This document shows positions 55,103 to 64,000 of a DNA stretch of 64,000 nucleotides, piece after piece. Position numbers and translations under genes: made by a program. This DNA comes from Arcobacter sp. LC1 (lineage in GTDB: Bacteria; Campylobacterota; Campylobacteria; Campylobacterales; Arcobacteraceae), in the NCBI GenBank assembly GCA_021378565.1, contig JAACJU010000005.1, positions 1 through 64,000 on the forward strand, read 5' to 3'. The notes beneath the pieces were generated by a model, which was not told where the DNA came from, did no database searches, and saw only the letters and a list, made by a program, of their open reading frames with translations. Position 1 is the first letter of the stretch; the number at the start of each line of letters is the position of its first letter.

Positions 55103-56101
55103 TTATTTCCTTAATACGCAAGTTTTGCAAGTTGCTCTAGTTTGATAACTAATACATAAATCTTTATAAATATCAGAGTTAAAAGTATTTAAGATTGTTC
55201 TATTTTTTATATTTCCAAAATTGCCTAAGTCTTTTCTTGTTTTGTCAGGTGCACAGCAAACATTAAAATCACCTTTATGATTTATCCACAATTCTTTGCC
55301 CAAGAAAGGACATTTTAATTCTAGGTTTATTTCCTCGTTTTTTGTCTTATCTTCAATACTTAATTTTTCAAAGTTTTCTAGCCTTATTTTTTTTCTGTAG
55401 GCTTTTTTGTCTATTAAGTCTATAAAATCATTCCATTTTTTTCTAGCTTCTTTTGTTTCAACCAAAGATTCTTTTCTAACTTCTTCTGAGGTTATCGATA
55501 ATTGGTGTCCTTTTACTCTATCAAGTTTATTATCAATCGCAAAGCAAATTAGTTCTTCTAGGTATGGAAGATTTGTTTTTAAAAATGCAACTTGCAAAGT
55601 GATTGTAATTTTACCTTTTTTTTCATAATTCCTTTTGTTTATTAATTCTTTAATTTTTTTTATATTTTCTAACTTTTTCTCGGTATCATCTCCTTTCATA
55701 ATATATTCATTTATTTTAGGATTTATTGAATTAATTGAAATTTTTATATCGCTTAGAATTGGTAATAATTTTTCTGCCCAAGATTTGACGCCTTTAATAT
55801 CTTTGCTATGAAATGTACCATTTGTTGTAAGATTTAATTTTTTGTTTGTACCTTTTATTTTGTCAATAAAACATGAAAAATATTTATACATTAAAGGCTC
55901 ACCCATAGTAGTCGGTATTAATTCTTTTATTGAATCTATTTTAAGCGCTTGGTCTAAAATGCTAATTAAAAGTTCTTTTGACATATCAGGTCTTTTTGCC
56001 ATATTTTTTTTATTTACTTCGCTGTGTGTATCACAAAAAATACAGCTTAGATTGCATCTATTGGGATTTGTATCTATTGTTATTCTTTTTGGTGTTTGCA
56101 A
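55103..56101 (-). CDS. Radical SAM protein with SPASM-like C-terminus
   Basis: 332 aa. The [4Fe-4S]/SAM motif CxxxCxxC is in RCNLSCIFCDTHSE (Cys16, Cys20, Cys23). LNLTTNGTF and IKISINSINPKI follow as in the radical SAM barrel. The C-terminal region has further Cys: LKCPFLGKELWINHKG, then FNVCCAPDKTRKDLGNFGNI, and a terminal CKTCVL, the pattern of an auxiliary cluster of the SPASM/twitch type. Such enzymes modify peptides or sugars. Its start overlaps the glycosyltransferase gene by 22 bp. Confidence 0.88.
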   Translation of the reverse strand: MQTPKRITIDTNPNRCNLSCIFCDTHSEVNKKNMAKRPDMSKELLISILDQALKIDSIKELIPTTMGEPLMYKYFSCFIDKIKGTNKKLNLTTNGTFHSKDIKGVKSWAEKLLPILSDIKISINSINPKINEYIMKGDDTEKKLENIKKIKELINKRNYEKKGKITITLQVAFLKTNLPYLEELICFAIDNKLDRVKGHQLSITSEEVRKESLVETKEARKKWNDFIDLIDKKAYRKKIRLENFEKLSIEDKTKNEEINLELKCPFLGKELWINHKGDFNVCCAPDKTRKDLGNFGNIKNRTILNTFNSDIYKDLCISYQTRATCKTCVLRK

Positions 56102-57282
56102 ACTAGCTCCTTGTAAATTTTTTTAAGTTTTTTAACATCATCTTCTATCGAAGCGACACTAGATTTTCTTTTTTTATCAAGTTTAGTACAGAGTTTAGGA
56201 TTTTGACTTAGTTTTTTAATAACGGCTATTAAATCGCTAGTATCATTTGCTTTAAATGTAAAACCATTTACTCCATCTTGAATTAGCTCAGCCATGCCTC
56301 CTAGTTCTGAAGTTAGGACAATAACTCCTGCTAAAAGTGCTTCTTGGATAACCAATGGTGAATTTTCATACCAAATCGAGGGCACTATTAAAATATCAAT
56401 ATTTTCTAATACTGCATTTATATTATTGTTGTTATATTTGCCTTTAAAAATAATATTTTTTGCTTCTAAAAATCGCTTATTGCTTCCTATATTTCCATAG
56501 ATTTCTAGTTTTTCTTCAGGTAAAGATTTGAAGGCCTCACTTAGGATTTTTATTCCTTTTGAAGGAATGAGTCTGCCCATAAAAGCAAACCTTAACTTTT
56601 TATTTTCTTGTAAAATAAATTTTTTTTCTTTTATTTTTTTTGTTTCAAAGCCATATTTTTGATAAATAATTTTTTCTTTATCAACTCCATTTTCTATAAA
56701 GAAATTTTGAAGAAATCTTGAAGGACTTATAAAAATATCAATGGATTCTCTTAGCTCTTCCATGAGTTTAAAACTTTTTTTAACTTGTTTTTTATTTGTA
56801 GGATAGTTGGAACATTTCAAGCAAGCTTCAATACTGGGCTTTGGACAAATTTTACCTTCTTTGTTTAGCATTTGTCCTTTTACACAAAAAAGCCAAAAAT
56901 CGTGAATAGTAAACACTAGAGGTAGATTAAAAGTTTTTGCAATTTTAGCTAAGTTAATGCTTAGATGGCTTAAGTGCCCAAAATGTATCAAATCAGGTTT
57001 GATGTTTTTTAAGTGTTCAGTAAAAATTTTTTCGATTTTTTCATCATAAAATTTATCTTCATAGCAATAATCTTTTTGAGGCTTGTTGATTCTATAAATA
57101 TTTATATTATTAAAAACTTCTTCATAGATTTTATAGGGTTTATCAAATTCATTTTCAACTCGTGTAAAAACACTAGTATTTATTCCTTGCTTGTTTAACT
57201 CTTTAGTTAAAATAAAAGAATATACTTCACTTCCTGCCATATAATCAGGTGGAAAGCCATGAATCACTTTTAATATTTTCAT
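56080..57282 (-). CDS. Glycosyltransferase family 4 protein
   Basis: 400 aa GT-B fold enzyme. The N-terminal domain starts MKILKVIHGFPPDYMAGSEVY, typical of GT4. The donor-binding half has GRLIPSKGIKILSEAF and ENSPLVIQEALLAGV, the E-x7-E motif, followed by GGMAELIQDGVNGF. An inserted Cys group, CPKPSIEACLKC near residues 158-169, is seen in some GT4 members. The acceptor and donor sugars are unknown. It overlaps the epimerase gene by 4 bp and the radical SAM gene by 22 bp. Confidence 0.9.
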   Translation of the reverse strand: MKILKVIHGFPPDYMAGSEVYSFILTKELNKQGINTSVFTRVENEFDKPYKIYEEVFNNINIYRINKPQKDYCYEDKFYDEKIEKIFTEHLKNIKPDLIHFGHLSHLSINLAKIAKTFNLPLVFTIHDFWLFCVKGQMLNKEGKICPKPSIEACLKCSNYPTNKKQVKKSFKLMEELRESIDIFISPSRFLQNFFIENGVDKEKIIYQKYGFETKKIKEKKFILQENKKLRFAFMGRLIPSKGIKILSEAFKSLPEEKLEIYGNIGSNKRFLEAKNIIFKGKYNNNNINAVLENIDILIVPSIWYENSPLVIQEALLAGVIVLTSELGGMAELIQDGVNGFTFKANDTSDLIAVIKKLSQNPKLCTKLDKKRKSSVASIEDDVKKLKKIYKELVCKHQKE

Positions 57283-58274
57283 TCTATATTTTTTAAATAT
57301 TTCGGCAAAGCAAGTTTTAATCCTTCATGGAGGCCTAAAAAATTTCTAGTTTTTAATAAAGATTTTATTTTGCTATCATCACCTATAAATTTTTCTACAT
57401 CATAATCTCTTTTAGCTCTAGTTTTTATTTTCGCTTTTTTATCCATAAGTTGCTCAAGAGAAAAAATTAGTTCTTGTAAAGTCCAACCTTTAGCAGGCAA
57501 GATATGAAAATCATTTATAATATTTTGATTATTTGAATTGGCATTTTCTAAAAAAGCCATAGCTTTAAAGATACTATCAACCGTGTCATCAACATGCGTA
57601 AAATCAATAACTTGTCTTCCACCTTCCAAAATAAGCTCCTGATTATTTTTTAGAGCATTTATGAATTTTGGGATTACTCTTTGTAATAAATCATATTCAT
57701 TTCCGTAAACATTTGAAAATCTTAAAATGAATAAATTTAGTTTATTCGCTTTAGCAAAATCTTCGAAAATTTTCTCACCTTTTATTTTTGAAATTCCATA
57801 ATTGTTTATCGGTAATTTTTGTGCATTTTCTTTAACTGGTAAAATATCTTGTTTTCCATAAACTTCTCTACTTGAACCAAAAATAAGCCAAGGTTTGTGA
57901 GTTCTTTTTGAGCTTTGAATTTGAGAGTTATTTTTAAGATACAAGTCAATACTTGAAAGCAAAGATTTTCCACCTTGAATATTTACACGCTCGCATTCCT
58001 TTGGATTTTCATGTGCTATTTTTACTCTAGAAATCGCTGCTAAATGGATTATGCCTTCAATGTAAAATTTTTTTAAAATTCCATCTATTGAATTTGAATC
58101 CTTTTGGATATCTCCTTTAACAAGTGTGATATTTTTGTGTTCATTTTGAGGCTTGAAGCCTTTGTTGTTATCTTCTTTGTCAAAAATAATAATGCTATAA
58201 TTTTTTTCAATCAAGTGTAATGCAAGGTTTAGCCCTATGAAGCCCATGCCGCCAGTAATCAAAATGCTTTTCAT
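57279..58274 (-). CDS. NAD-dependent sugar-nucleotide epimerase/dehydratase
   Basis: 331 aa, extended short-chain dehydrogenase fold. The NAD motif GGMGFIGLNLA is at residues 8-18, the catalytic YxxxK is in INNYGISKIKGE, and RFSNVYGNEYDLLQRVIPKF matches the UDP-glucose 4-epimerase/dehydratase group. The exact sugar is unknown. It is the first gene of the five-gene operon, with AAGGAGTG before the ATG and a -10 region (TATAATTTTATAAT on the reverse strand) about 30-45 bases upstream. Confidence 0.88.
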   Translation of the reverse strand: MKSILITGGMGFIGLNLALHLIEKNYSIIIFDKEDNNKGFKPQNEHKNITLVKGDIQKDSNSIDGILKKFYIEGIIHLAAISRVKIAHENPKECERVNIQGGKSLLSSIDLYLKNNSQIQSSKRTHKPWLIFGSSREVYGKQDILPVKENAQKLPINNYGISKIKGEKIFEDFAKANKLNLFILRFSNVYGNEYDLLQRVIPKFINALKNNQELILEGGRQVIDFTHVDDTVDSIFKAMAFLENANSNNQNIINDFHILPAKGWTLQELIFSLEQLMDKKAKIKTRAKRDYDVEKFIGDDSKIKSLLKTRNFLGLHEGLKLALPKYLKNIE

Positions 58275-58326
58275 AAAACACTCCTTTTGAACTAAATAAA
58301 AAATATATTATAAAATTATAACAAAT

Positions 58327-58352
58327 AATACTTAAAATATAATTTAAGTATT
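58327..58352 (-). terminator. Hairpin downstream of the PerM-like gene
   Basis: AATACTTAAA (58327-58336) pairs with TTTAAGTATT (58343-58352). It could end the PerM-like transcript or act as an operator, because the operon promoter is just downstream. Confidence 0.5.
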
Positions 58353-58359
58353 ATTTTAT

Positions 58360-58387
58360 AAAAAAGAAAAAAGAAAAAAGAAAAAAG
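58360..58387. repeat. Four perfect tandem copies of the heptamer AAAAAAG
   Basis: Four uninterrupted heptamers lie at 58360-58387, then AAAAA. They are about 86 bases upstream of the epimerase start and just upstream of its likely promoter. Copy-number change by slippage could shift promoter spacing. Confidence 0.85.
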
Positions 58388-58435
58388 AAAAATTATTAAA
58401 ATTAAATTATATTTTTAATGAGCAAAAAGATAAAT

Positions 58436-59467
58436 TTAACTTTTATGTCCGTATTTTTTAAGAAGTTCTAAAATAGAGATAAAAAAAGTTACCAAGCTAG
58501 GTCCTATTATCATGCCCCAAAAACCAAAGGTGGAAAGCCCAGCGATTATTGAGAAAAATATAAGCAACTCATTTAGTTGTGTTGGTGCTTTTATGATTTT
58601 TGTATTTATGTACTTTATAATCATAGGCTTGATGAAAGTATCAGCAATAATAGAAATAACTATAATGCTATAAGCAACAATAACAATAGCGCTTGAAGTA
58701 TTCCCATGATAAAGCTGAAGTCCTGCAATAGGCGCCCACATTATCATACCTCCAATCACGGGAACTAAGGAAGCAAAACCATATAAAATACCAAGTAAAA
58801 GTGCATCATTTGAAAAAAAGTTCATTAAGATACCAAACAAAATACCTTCAAAAATAGCAGTTGCTAAAATAGAATATAAAACTAAACTCATAACATTTGA
58901 GGATTCTTTGAATAATTTCTCTCCATCTTTAGCTTTTATTGGCAAAATGTCTTTGACGAAGTTGGAGATTTGCTCTAAATAAAAATTAATAAAAAAGTAA
59001 AATACTAAAATCATCATCATATCTATGACAAAATTTGCTGAATTTTTCCCCAAATATCCTCCAAGAGAAACTAAATCTTGCATCAAATCGCTAATATTTA
59101 CTTTGCCAAGCAATAAAATAAGTTGATGCTTAACGGGCAAATATTTATCAGGAATATTTAAAATAAAAGCTTTTAATGTTTCATAAAGATGTATTATCAA
59201 AGTTTTGTCAATATTGCTTAAAAAACTAGCAATTGAAATGATAAAATACACTAAAGGTACAAAAAATATCACAGCAATCAAAAAGCTAAAAAGCAAGGAA
59301 GTTAAACTTGCTATTTTGATTTTTTTGTAAACAAAAGCATACAAAGAACTTGTTGCCATCGTAAGAAGTAAAGCTACAAGCATAGCTTTTAAAAATGGGC
59401 TAAATAACTCTAATAAAAAAAATAATGTTAGTAGGGCTAGACCTATCAAAAAATATTGTGGCTTCAA
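58436..59467 (-). CDS. AI-2E transporter family (PerM-like) membrane protein
   Basis: 343 aa with about eight hydrophobic segments, first pair at the N-terminus ([20 protein letters not shown]). The C-terminal half has the family segment [24 protein letters not shown] and [18 protein letters not shown]. Family members export small molecules or act as Na+/H+ antiporters; the substrate here is unknown. It overlaps ruvB by 4 bp, an order also found in C. jejuni. Confidence 0.9.
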   Translation of the reverse strand: MKPQYFLIGLALLTLFFLLELFSPFLKAMLVALLLTMATSSLYAFVYKKIKIASLTSLLFSFLIAVIFFVPLVYFIISIASFLSNIDKTLIIHLYETLKAFILNIPDKYLPVKHQLILLLGKVNISDLMQDLVSLGGYLGKNSANFVIDMMMILVFYFFINFYLEQISNFVKDILPIKAKDGEKLFKESSNVMSLVLYSILATAIFEGILFGILMNFFSNDALLLGILYGFASLVPVIGGMIMWAPIAGLQLYHGNTSSAIVIVAYSIIVISIIADTFIKPMIIKYINTKIIKAPTQLNELLIFFSIIAGLSTFGFWGMIIGPSLVTFFISILELLKKYGHKS

Positions 59468-60474
59468 AACAAAGCTCCTTCATCTCCAAATTTCATATCA
59501 AAAACTTCATAGCTTTTTGGCGTAGCTATTCTTCCTCTTGCTGTTCTTTCTATATAACCATTTGCTAATAAATATGGCTCAAGGGCATCTTCAATAGTTC
59601 CCTCATCTTCGCTTAGTGCTGCGGCCAAAGTTGATAAGCCCATAGGTCTTTTTTTATTTGAGATTAGAAGTCTTAAAAGTCGTATATCCATTTCATCAAA
59701 GCCTTGATTGTTTACACCTAGCTCATCAAGAGCGTATATACATCTTTTGATATTTATTTTATCTTCATTTTCAACTTCGCTAAAATCTCTAATTCGTTTA
59801 AGCAATCTTAAGGCTACTCTTGGAGTTCCTCTGCTTCGTTTTGCGATTTGCTCTGCTGCTTTGTCTTCGCATTCTTTGCCTAGTTTTATGGCTGCAAGTT
59901 GTATGATTTTAGCTAAGTCTTTGGGAGAATAAAAAGCCATACGAAAATGCATACCAAAACGCTCTCTTAGAGGATTGCTTAGCATTCCAGCTCTTGTAGT
60001 AGCTCCTATTAGAGTAAATTTTGGTAAGTCTATTTTTACACTTTGCGCAGCGGGCCCACTTCCTATAATAATATCAAGTCGATAATCTTCCATAGCGGGA
60101 TATAAAATCTCTTCAACTGCAGGACTAAGTCTGTGAATTTCATCAATAAATAAAATATCCCCAGCTTCAAGGTTTGTTAAAATCGCCGCTAAATCTCCAG
60201 ATTTTTCTATCATAGGTCCAGCAGTTACTTTTATATTTGCATTCATTTCGTGACTAATCAAATAGCTAAGTGTAGTTTTTCCAAGTCCAGGAGGTCCAAA
60301 AAATAAGATATGGTCTAGCGCTTCTTCTCTTTTGTTTGCAGCTTGGATAAATACTCGTAGGTTTTTTTTGATTTTTTCTTGACCTATGTATTCATCCCAA
60401 ACATTAGGGCGTAAAGATATATCAGATTTTTGCTCCTCAAAGTCTATTTGCTCTACTTCAACTATTCTATCCAT
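59464..60474 (-). CDS. ruvB: Holliday junction helicase subunit RuvB
   Basis: AAA+ motor driving branch migration with RuvA. The N-terminus [17 protein letters not shown], Walker [11 protein letters not shown] (near 60-69), Walker [11 protein letters not shown], and [18 protein letters not shown] are diagnostic. A C-terminal winged helix includes [18 protein letters not shown]. 336 aa is normal. ruvA is not in the window. It begins 3 bp after panB. Confidence 0.96.
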   Translation of the reverse strand: MDRIVEVEQIDFEEQKSDISLRPNVWDEYIGQEKIKKNLRVFIQAANKREEALDHILFFGPPGLGKTTLSYLISHEMNANIKVTAGPMIEKSGDLAAILTNLEAGDILFIDEIHRLSPAVEEILYPAMEDYRLDIIIGSGPAAQSVKIDLPKFTLIGATTRAGMLSNPLRERFGMHFRMAFYSPKDLAKIIQLAAIKLGKECEDKAAEQIAKRSRGTPRVALRLLKRIRDFSEVENEDKINIKRCIYALDELGVNNQGFDEMDIRLLRLLISNKKRPMGLSTLAAALSEDEGTIEDALEPYLLANGYIERTARGRIATPKSYEVFDMKFGDEGALF

Positions 60475-60477
60475 ATT

Positions 60478-61314
60478 TTAGTATTGCTCATCTTTTGAAG
60501 GAAATTTTTCATTTTCTACATCTTTTACATAAGTTTGCAAGGCTTTTTTGACTTCACTAGCACCTGATAAATAATGTCTTACAAATTTTGGTTTAAAGTC
60601 TTCAAAAAATCCAAGCATATCAGACCAAACTAAAACTTGCCCATCAGTATCAAGTCCTGCGCCTATGCCAATAGTTGGGATTTTAATACTTTGCGTAATT
60701 TGCTTAGCGACTTCACTTTTTACACCCTCAACTACAAGACAAAATACACCAGCATCTTCAACTGCTTTGGCATCTTTGTGAAGTTGTTTTATATCAGCTT
60801 CATCTTTTCCTCTTACTTTGTATCCGCCTTCACCTCGTACACTTTGAGGCATTAAACCAATATGACCTACTATTGCTATACCGTTTTTTACAAGGTACTC
60901 GATAATATCAGCTTTAAATGCTCCACCCTCAAGCTTAATAGCGTCAGCTTTAGTTTCTTTATAGATTTTAATACAAGATTCTAAGGCTTGCTCTTTTGTA
61001 TTGTAAGTTCCAAAAGGTAAATCACAGATTATAAAAGTATTTTTAGCTCCATTGCAAACTGCTTTTGTATGATAAATCATTTGTTCAAGGGATGCATTTA
61101 AAGTATCATTTTCTCCAGCAAAACTTTGATTTAGGCTATCGCCTATTAGAATCATATCTACATTTTTATCAAATATTTTTGCAAATAATGCGTCATAAGC
61201 AGTTATCATCGTAATCTTTTTTTGCCCTTTAAATTTTTTTATTTTTGATATATTTAGCTTAGCTTTTTGTGGACTATTTTGTGAATCGTCTTGTAAATTA
61301 TTTATTATGCTCAT
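60478..61314 (-). CDS. panB: 3-methyl-2-oxobutanoate hydroxymethyltransferase
   Basis: First step of pantothenate synthesis, adding a hydroxymethyl group to 2-oxoisovalerate. Motifs: ITMITAYDALFAKI, ILIGDSLNQSFAGENDT, LPFGTYNTKEQAL, KLEGG and GHIGLMPQSV. The catalytic Glu is in LVVEGVKSEV. The ATG at 61314 has GGAG five bases upstream; an in-frame TTG at 61326 overlaps that ribosome site, so the shorter 278 aa form is chosen. The first 20 or so residues are an N-terminal extension before the conserved barrel. Confidence 0.95.
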   Translation of the reverse strand: MSIINNLQDDSQNSPQKAKLNISKIKKFKGQKKITMITAYDALFAKIFDKNVDMILIGDSLNQSFAGENDTLNASLEQMIYHTKAVCNGAKNTFIICDLPFGTYNTKEQALESCIKIYKETKADAIKLEGGAFKADIIEYLVKNGIAIVGHIGLMPQSVRGEGGYKVRGKDEADIKQLHKDAKAVEDAGVFCLVVEGVKSEVAKQITQSIKIPTIGIGAGLDTDGQVLVWSDMLGFFEDFKPKFVRHYLSGASEVKKALQTYVKDVENEKFPSKDEQY

Positions 61315-61448
61315 AAATGCTCCCAAATTTTTATAAAATTTTATTGTATTTACTTGTATTTTATCTAATTATTTCTTTATAGTTTCAAAATTTCAAAATT
61401 CTTTATAAAAAACAAGCTCCTTAAAGAGCGATTAAATGAGACATTGGC

Positions 61449-61454
61449 TAGAAT
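61449..61454 (+). promoter_or_regulatory. Candidate -10 box of the ClC gene
   Basis: TAGAAT at 61449-61454, 41 bases before the ATG at 61496. TATAAA at about 61463 is an alternative. Confidence 0.4.
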
Positions 61455-61495
61455 AGGGCTATATAAAACTAATTTACCTCAAATAAAGTGATTTC

Positions 61496-62887
61496 ATGAG
61501 AAAAAAAACTAGAGTTAGAACTCATCTAACAGAACAAACAATTATGTTTGCGACTATTACAAAATGGATTTTGTTGTCTTCAATTATTGGTGCTATGGTA
61601 GGAGCTATGGTATCAGGATTTTTAAAGCTCTTAGAATATACACAAGAACTTAGGGCACCTCTAGGATTTCACTATTATTATTTATTACCTTTTGCTTTGG
61701 TATTTTCAGTTTTCATGATTAAGAAATTTGCTCCAAATGCTGAAGGGCATGGGACTGAAAAAGTTATTGAAGCTATACACAAGCGTTCAGGAAAAATTGA
61801 TATTGCTGTAATTCCTATAAAAGTTATTACTACTCTTGTTACTATTTTTGCAGGTGGTTCAGTAGGTAAAGAAGGCCCTGGTGCTCAAATAGGAGCAGCT
61901 ACGGCTTCAGTTTTTGCAGGGATTTTTAAATTTAGTGACAAAGATAGAAAAAAAGTTGTAATGTGCGGAATAAGCGCAGGGTTTGCTACTGTGTTTGGCA
62001 CTCCTTTAGCAGGGGCTATTTTTGGAGTGGAGATTTTAATCGTTGGTGCTTTGATGTATGATATTTTATTGCCTTCGATAATAGCTGGATTTACTGCTTT
62101 TTTTGTAGCTAGAATGTTTGGGATTGATTATACTTATTTTGATATTGCTTATTATTCAACTTTTCATTTTAACTATATTTTGATTTTAAAAGTTATTTTA
62201 GGCGGTATATTTTTTGGACTTGTGGCTGATTTTTTAATCACAACTTTGACAGGCTTCCATGAATACATAGCTTCAATAAAACTACATTTTTTAGTAAAAG
62301 CTTTTTTAGGCGGGCTTATTATAATTGGACTTACTTTGATTTTTGGCGAACATTATTTAGGGCTTGGTTTTGGCACTATTAAAGATGCACTTTCAGTTAA
62401 TCCGCATTTAAATGAAAATATACCTTGGTATTCTTTTATTCTTAAAACTGTTTTTACATCTTTAAGTTTAGGTTTTGGTGGAAGTGGGGGGATTATTACT
62501 CCTGTATTTTATGTAGGCGCTGTTAGTGGAAATTTATTTGGACATTTAGTAAATGATTATGTTCCTTTGTTTGCTGCTCTTGGATTTGTTTCAGTTTTAG
62601 CAGGAGCTGCAAATGCACCAATTGCTGCTATGATTATGGCAGTTGAACTTTTTGGAGTAAATGTAGCACATTATGCAGCGCTTTCAATCATCATAGCCTT
62701 TTTAATGACAGGGCATAGAAGTGTTTATCCTTCTCAACTACTTGCTATGAAAAAATCAGATGCGTTAAATGTAAATTTAGGCGAGGAGATTGTTAATGCT
62801 AGGGCAACTTATACGTCTAGATTTTTCTCAAATATACAAGCTATTTTTAGGCTAATCATACATAAACTAAAACATAGAAAAAAATGA
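61496..62887 (+). CDS. ClC-type chloride channel/transporter
   Basis: 463 aa, about ten or more membrane helices. The selectivity motif GSVGKEGPGAQIG near residues 121-133 keeps the gating Glu, which is expected in chloride/proton exchangers. GFATVFGTPLAGAIFGVE and GSGGIITPVFYVGAVSGNLFG are the next family segments. No CBS domain follows. The C-terminus is basic (IHKLKHRKK). It overlaps trpA by 4 bp, so the two are probably transcribed together. Confidence 0.92.
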   Translation: MRKKTRVRTHLTEQTIMFATITKWILLSSIIGAMVGAMVSGFLKLLEYTQELRAPLGFHYYYLLPFALVFSVFMIKKFAPNAEGHGTEKVIEAIHKRSGKIDIAVIPIKVITTLVTIFAGGSVGKEGPGAQIGAATASVFAGIFKFSDKDRKKVVMCGISAGFATVFGTPLAGAIFGVEILIVGALMYDILLPSIIAGFTAFFVARMFGIDYTYFDIAYYSTFHFNYILILKVILGGIFFGLVADFLITTLTGFHEYIASIKLHFLVKAFLGGLIIIGLTLIFGEHYLGLGFGTIKDALSVNPHLNENIPWYSFILKTVFTSLSLGFGGSGGIITPVFYVGAVSGNLFGHLVNDYVPLFAALGFVSVLAGAANAPIAAMIMAVELFGVNVAHYAALSIIIAFLMTGHRSVYPSQLLAMKKSDALNVNLGEEIVNARATYTSRFFSNIQAIFRLIIHKLKHRKK

Positions 62888-63645
62888 AAAAACTAATAGG
62901 ATATTTAACTCCTTGCTTGCCTTCAAAAGAGTTTACCGTGGATTTAGCCCTTTCATGTCAAGAAGCGGGGCTTGATGGCTTAGAACTTGGTTTGCCATTT
63001 TCAGATCCAATAGCAGATGGCAAAATCATTGAAGTTGCTAGTAAAAAAGTTTTACAAAATGGCTTTAAGTTAAAAGATTTGTTTGAAATCTCAAATTCTA
63101 TAAATAATTCGCAAAATAATTCAAATCCTATGGAGCTTTTTTGGATGGGTTACGCAAATACTTTTTATAAAAATGGCTTTGAAAATATGCTAAAACAAGC
63201 ACAGCAAGCAAATGTAACTTCATTTTTAATACCTGATTTACCTTTTGAAGAAGCTAAGGAATATTTTGAACTTTTTGAAAAATATGATAAAAGTTTAATA
63301 AGTTTTGTGAGTCCAAATGCTAGTGAAGATAGACTAAAAAAAATACTAAAAAATTCAAAAGGCTTTATTTATTTACTAGCTTATTTAGGAATTACAGGAG
63401 CAAATAAACCTCAAGAATTTGATAAAGATTTAGTTTTAAGCTTAAGAAAAATTACAACTTTACCTATTTATTTAGGATTTGGAGTTGATGAATTTAATGC
63501 AAGAGGAAAATCAAAAGATGTAGATGGTGTGATAGTTGGTTCAGCTTTTGTTAAAAATTTGCTTGATGAAAGTTTGAATTACCAGCAAAAACTTAAAAAA
63601 ATTTCAAAGCAAGTTCAAATAATCAAAGAACAGATTAATAGCTAA
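62884..63645 (+). CDS. trpA: Tryptophan synthase alpha chain
   Basis: Cleaves indole-3-glycerol phosphate to indole, which passes to TrpB. The catalytic Glu and Asp are in LELGLPFSDPIADGKII near residues 36-52 (DGK where DGP is usual). SFLIPDLPFEEA and AYLGITGAN are recognisable, and the phosphate-binding segment is LGFGVDEFN. 253 aa is normal. It starts inside the end of the ClC gene and is followed by bpt; its partner trpB is at 20402, about 41 kb away. Confidence 0.93.
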   Translation: MKKLIGYLTPCLPSKEFTVDLALSCQEAGLDGLELGLPFSDPIADGKIIEVASKKVLQNGFKLKDLFEISNSINNSQNNSNPMELFWMGYANTFYKNGFENMLKQAQQANVTSFLIPDLPFEEAKEYFELFEKYDKSLISFVSPNASEDRLKKILKNSKGFIYLLAYLGITGANKPQEFDKDLVLSLRKITTLPIYLGFGVDEFNARGKSKDVDGVIVGSAFVKNLLDESLNYQQKLKKISKQVQIIKEQINS

Positions 63646-63666
63646 GCTATATGAAATTTAAATGAA

Positions 63667-64000
63667 ATGCTAAAACAACAAGATGATTTAGAGTTTTTAG
63701 AGCAAGATAGGGCTTGTTCTTATTTTTGCGATAAAAAATCAGATTTACGATATAGATATATAAATAATTGTACCCAAAATGACTATATGAAAATGCTTGA
63801 GCGAGGTTGGCGGCGTTTTGGTAAAATATATTTTGTACCTGAATGTAAAGATTGTTTTGAGTGTGTTAGTATGAGAATTGATGTTCAAAAGTTTGAATTT
63901 TCAAAAAATCAGAAAAAGATTTTATCGAAAAATAGAAAAACTAAGATTTTGATTCAAGCACCAAGTATTTCAAAAGAGCATTTAGAATTATATGATAAAT
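63667..64000 (+). CDS. bpt: Aspartate/glutamate leucyltransferase, 3' part outside the window
   Basis: The first 111 codons are present; the rest lies beyond the window. MLKQQDDLEFLEQDRACSYF, then LRYRYIN, LERGWRRFGKIYFVPECKDCFECVSMRI and NRKTKI match bacterial arginyl/leucyl-tRNA protein transferases, which use the Cys cluster CxxC. Bpt adds Leu to N-terminal Asp or Glu, making substrates for ClpS-ClpAP, whose genes are also in this window. The ATG at 63667 lacks a clear ribosome site; an out-of-frame ATG at 63662 is not used. Confidence 0.88.
   Translation, partial: MLKQQDDLEFLEQDRACSYFCDKKSDLRYRYINNCTQNDYMKMLERGWRRFGKIYFVPECKDCFECVSMRIDVQKFEFSKNQKKILSKNRKTKILIQAPSISKEHLELYDK

Overview
The window is low-GC DNA from an epsilonproteobacterium, almost certainly Campylobacter or a close relative. 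This rests on gene content and order: tig-clpP-def, a PCuAC/Sco copper module, an STT3-type oligosaccharyltransferase (pglB) beside the ADP-heptose genes gmhB-hldD-hldE-gmhA, the run apt-(trpB)-dedA-pepA-ychF, clpS-clpA, the carboxyspermidine route to spermidine, and a Campylobacter-type tmRNA tag. No rRNA, tRNA, insertion sequence or CRISPR array was seen.

Layout. 1-1426: a PIN-like nuclease gene running off the left edge and a decayed gene. 1582-7981: a forward run of housekeeping genes (tig, clpP, def, a YifB/ComM-like ATPase, era, a purine permease). 8075-9678: a reverse copper-delivery trio. 9824-25813: a long forward block (ispG, dnaB, pglB, a pseudopilin-like gene, pgi, four heptose genes, apt, trpB, dedA, pepA, ychF), broken only by two reverse, paralogous small genes at 23931-24371. 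26154-35779: a tandem array of four PepT-like M20 peptidases and three copies of a polytopic membrane protein, with the apparent relic of a fourth membrane gene. 35919-38544: a CheW-like protein, then an islet (secreted nuclease, DUF4177-like membrane protein, XRE regulator) on the 3' side of the tmRNA gene at 38663-39055. 39238-43539: two spermidine genes and two overlapping PPK2 genes, the second with an extra N-terminal domain. 43585-48583: a reverse block with gatC, murC and an aminotransferase. 48663-53762: tgt, a small lipoprotein, a metE relic beside bioD, and clpS-clpA. 53817-58274: a tightly coupled five-gene reverse operon (epimerase, glycosyltransferase, radical SAM/SPASM, repeat protein, phosphatase) with a heptamer repeat upstream. 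58436-61314: perM-like, ruvB, panB. 61496-64000: a ClC channel, trpA and the start of bpt.

How the genes work together. clpP, clpS and clpA supply an N-degron protease, and bpt would feed it. pgi and the heptose genes make precursors of the lipooligosaccharide core, and pglB transfers glycans to proteins. trpA and trpB, usually adjacent, are about 41 kb apart. The most unusual regions are the peptidase/membrane-protein array with its repeated promoter-leader, the five-gene glycan/radical-SAM operon, and the PPK2 with an integrase-arm-like N-terminus. Functions are inferred from motifs and family knowledge read by eye; no database search was run.
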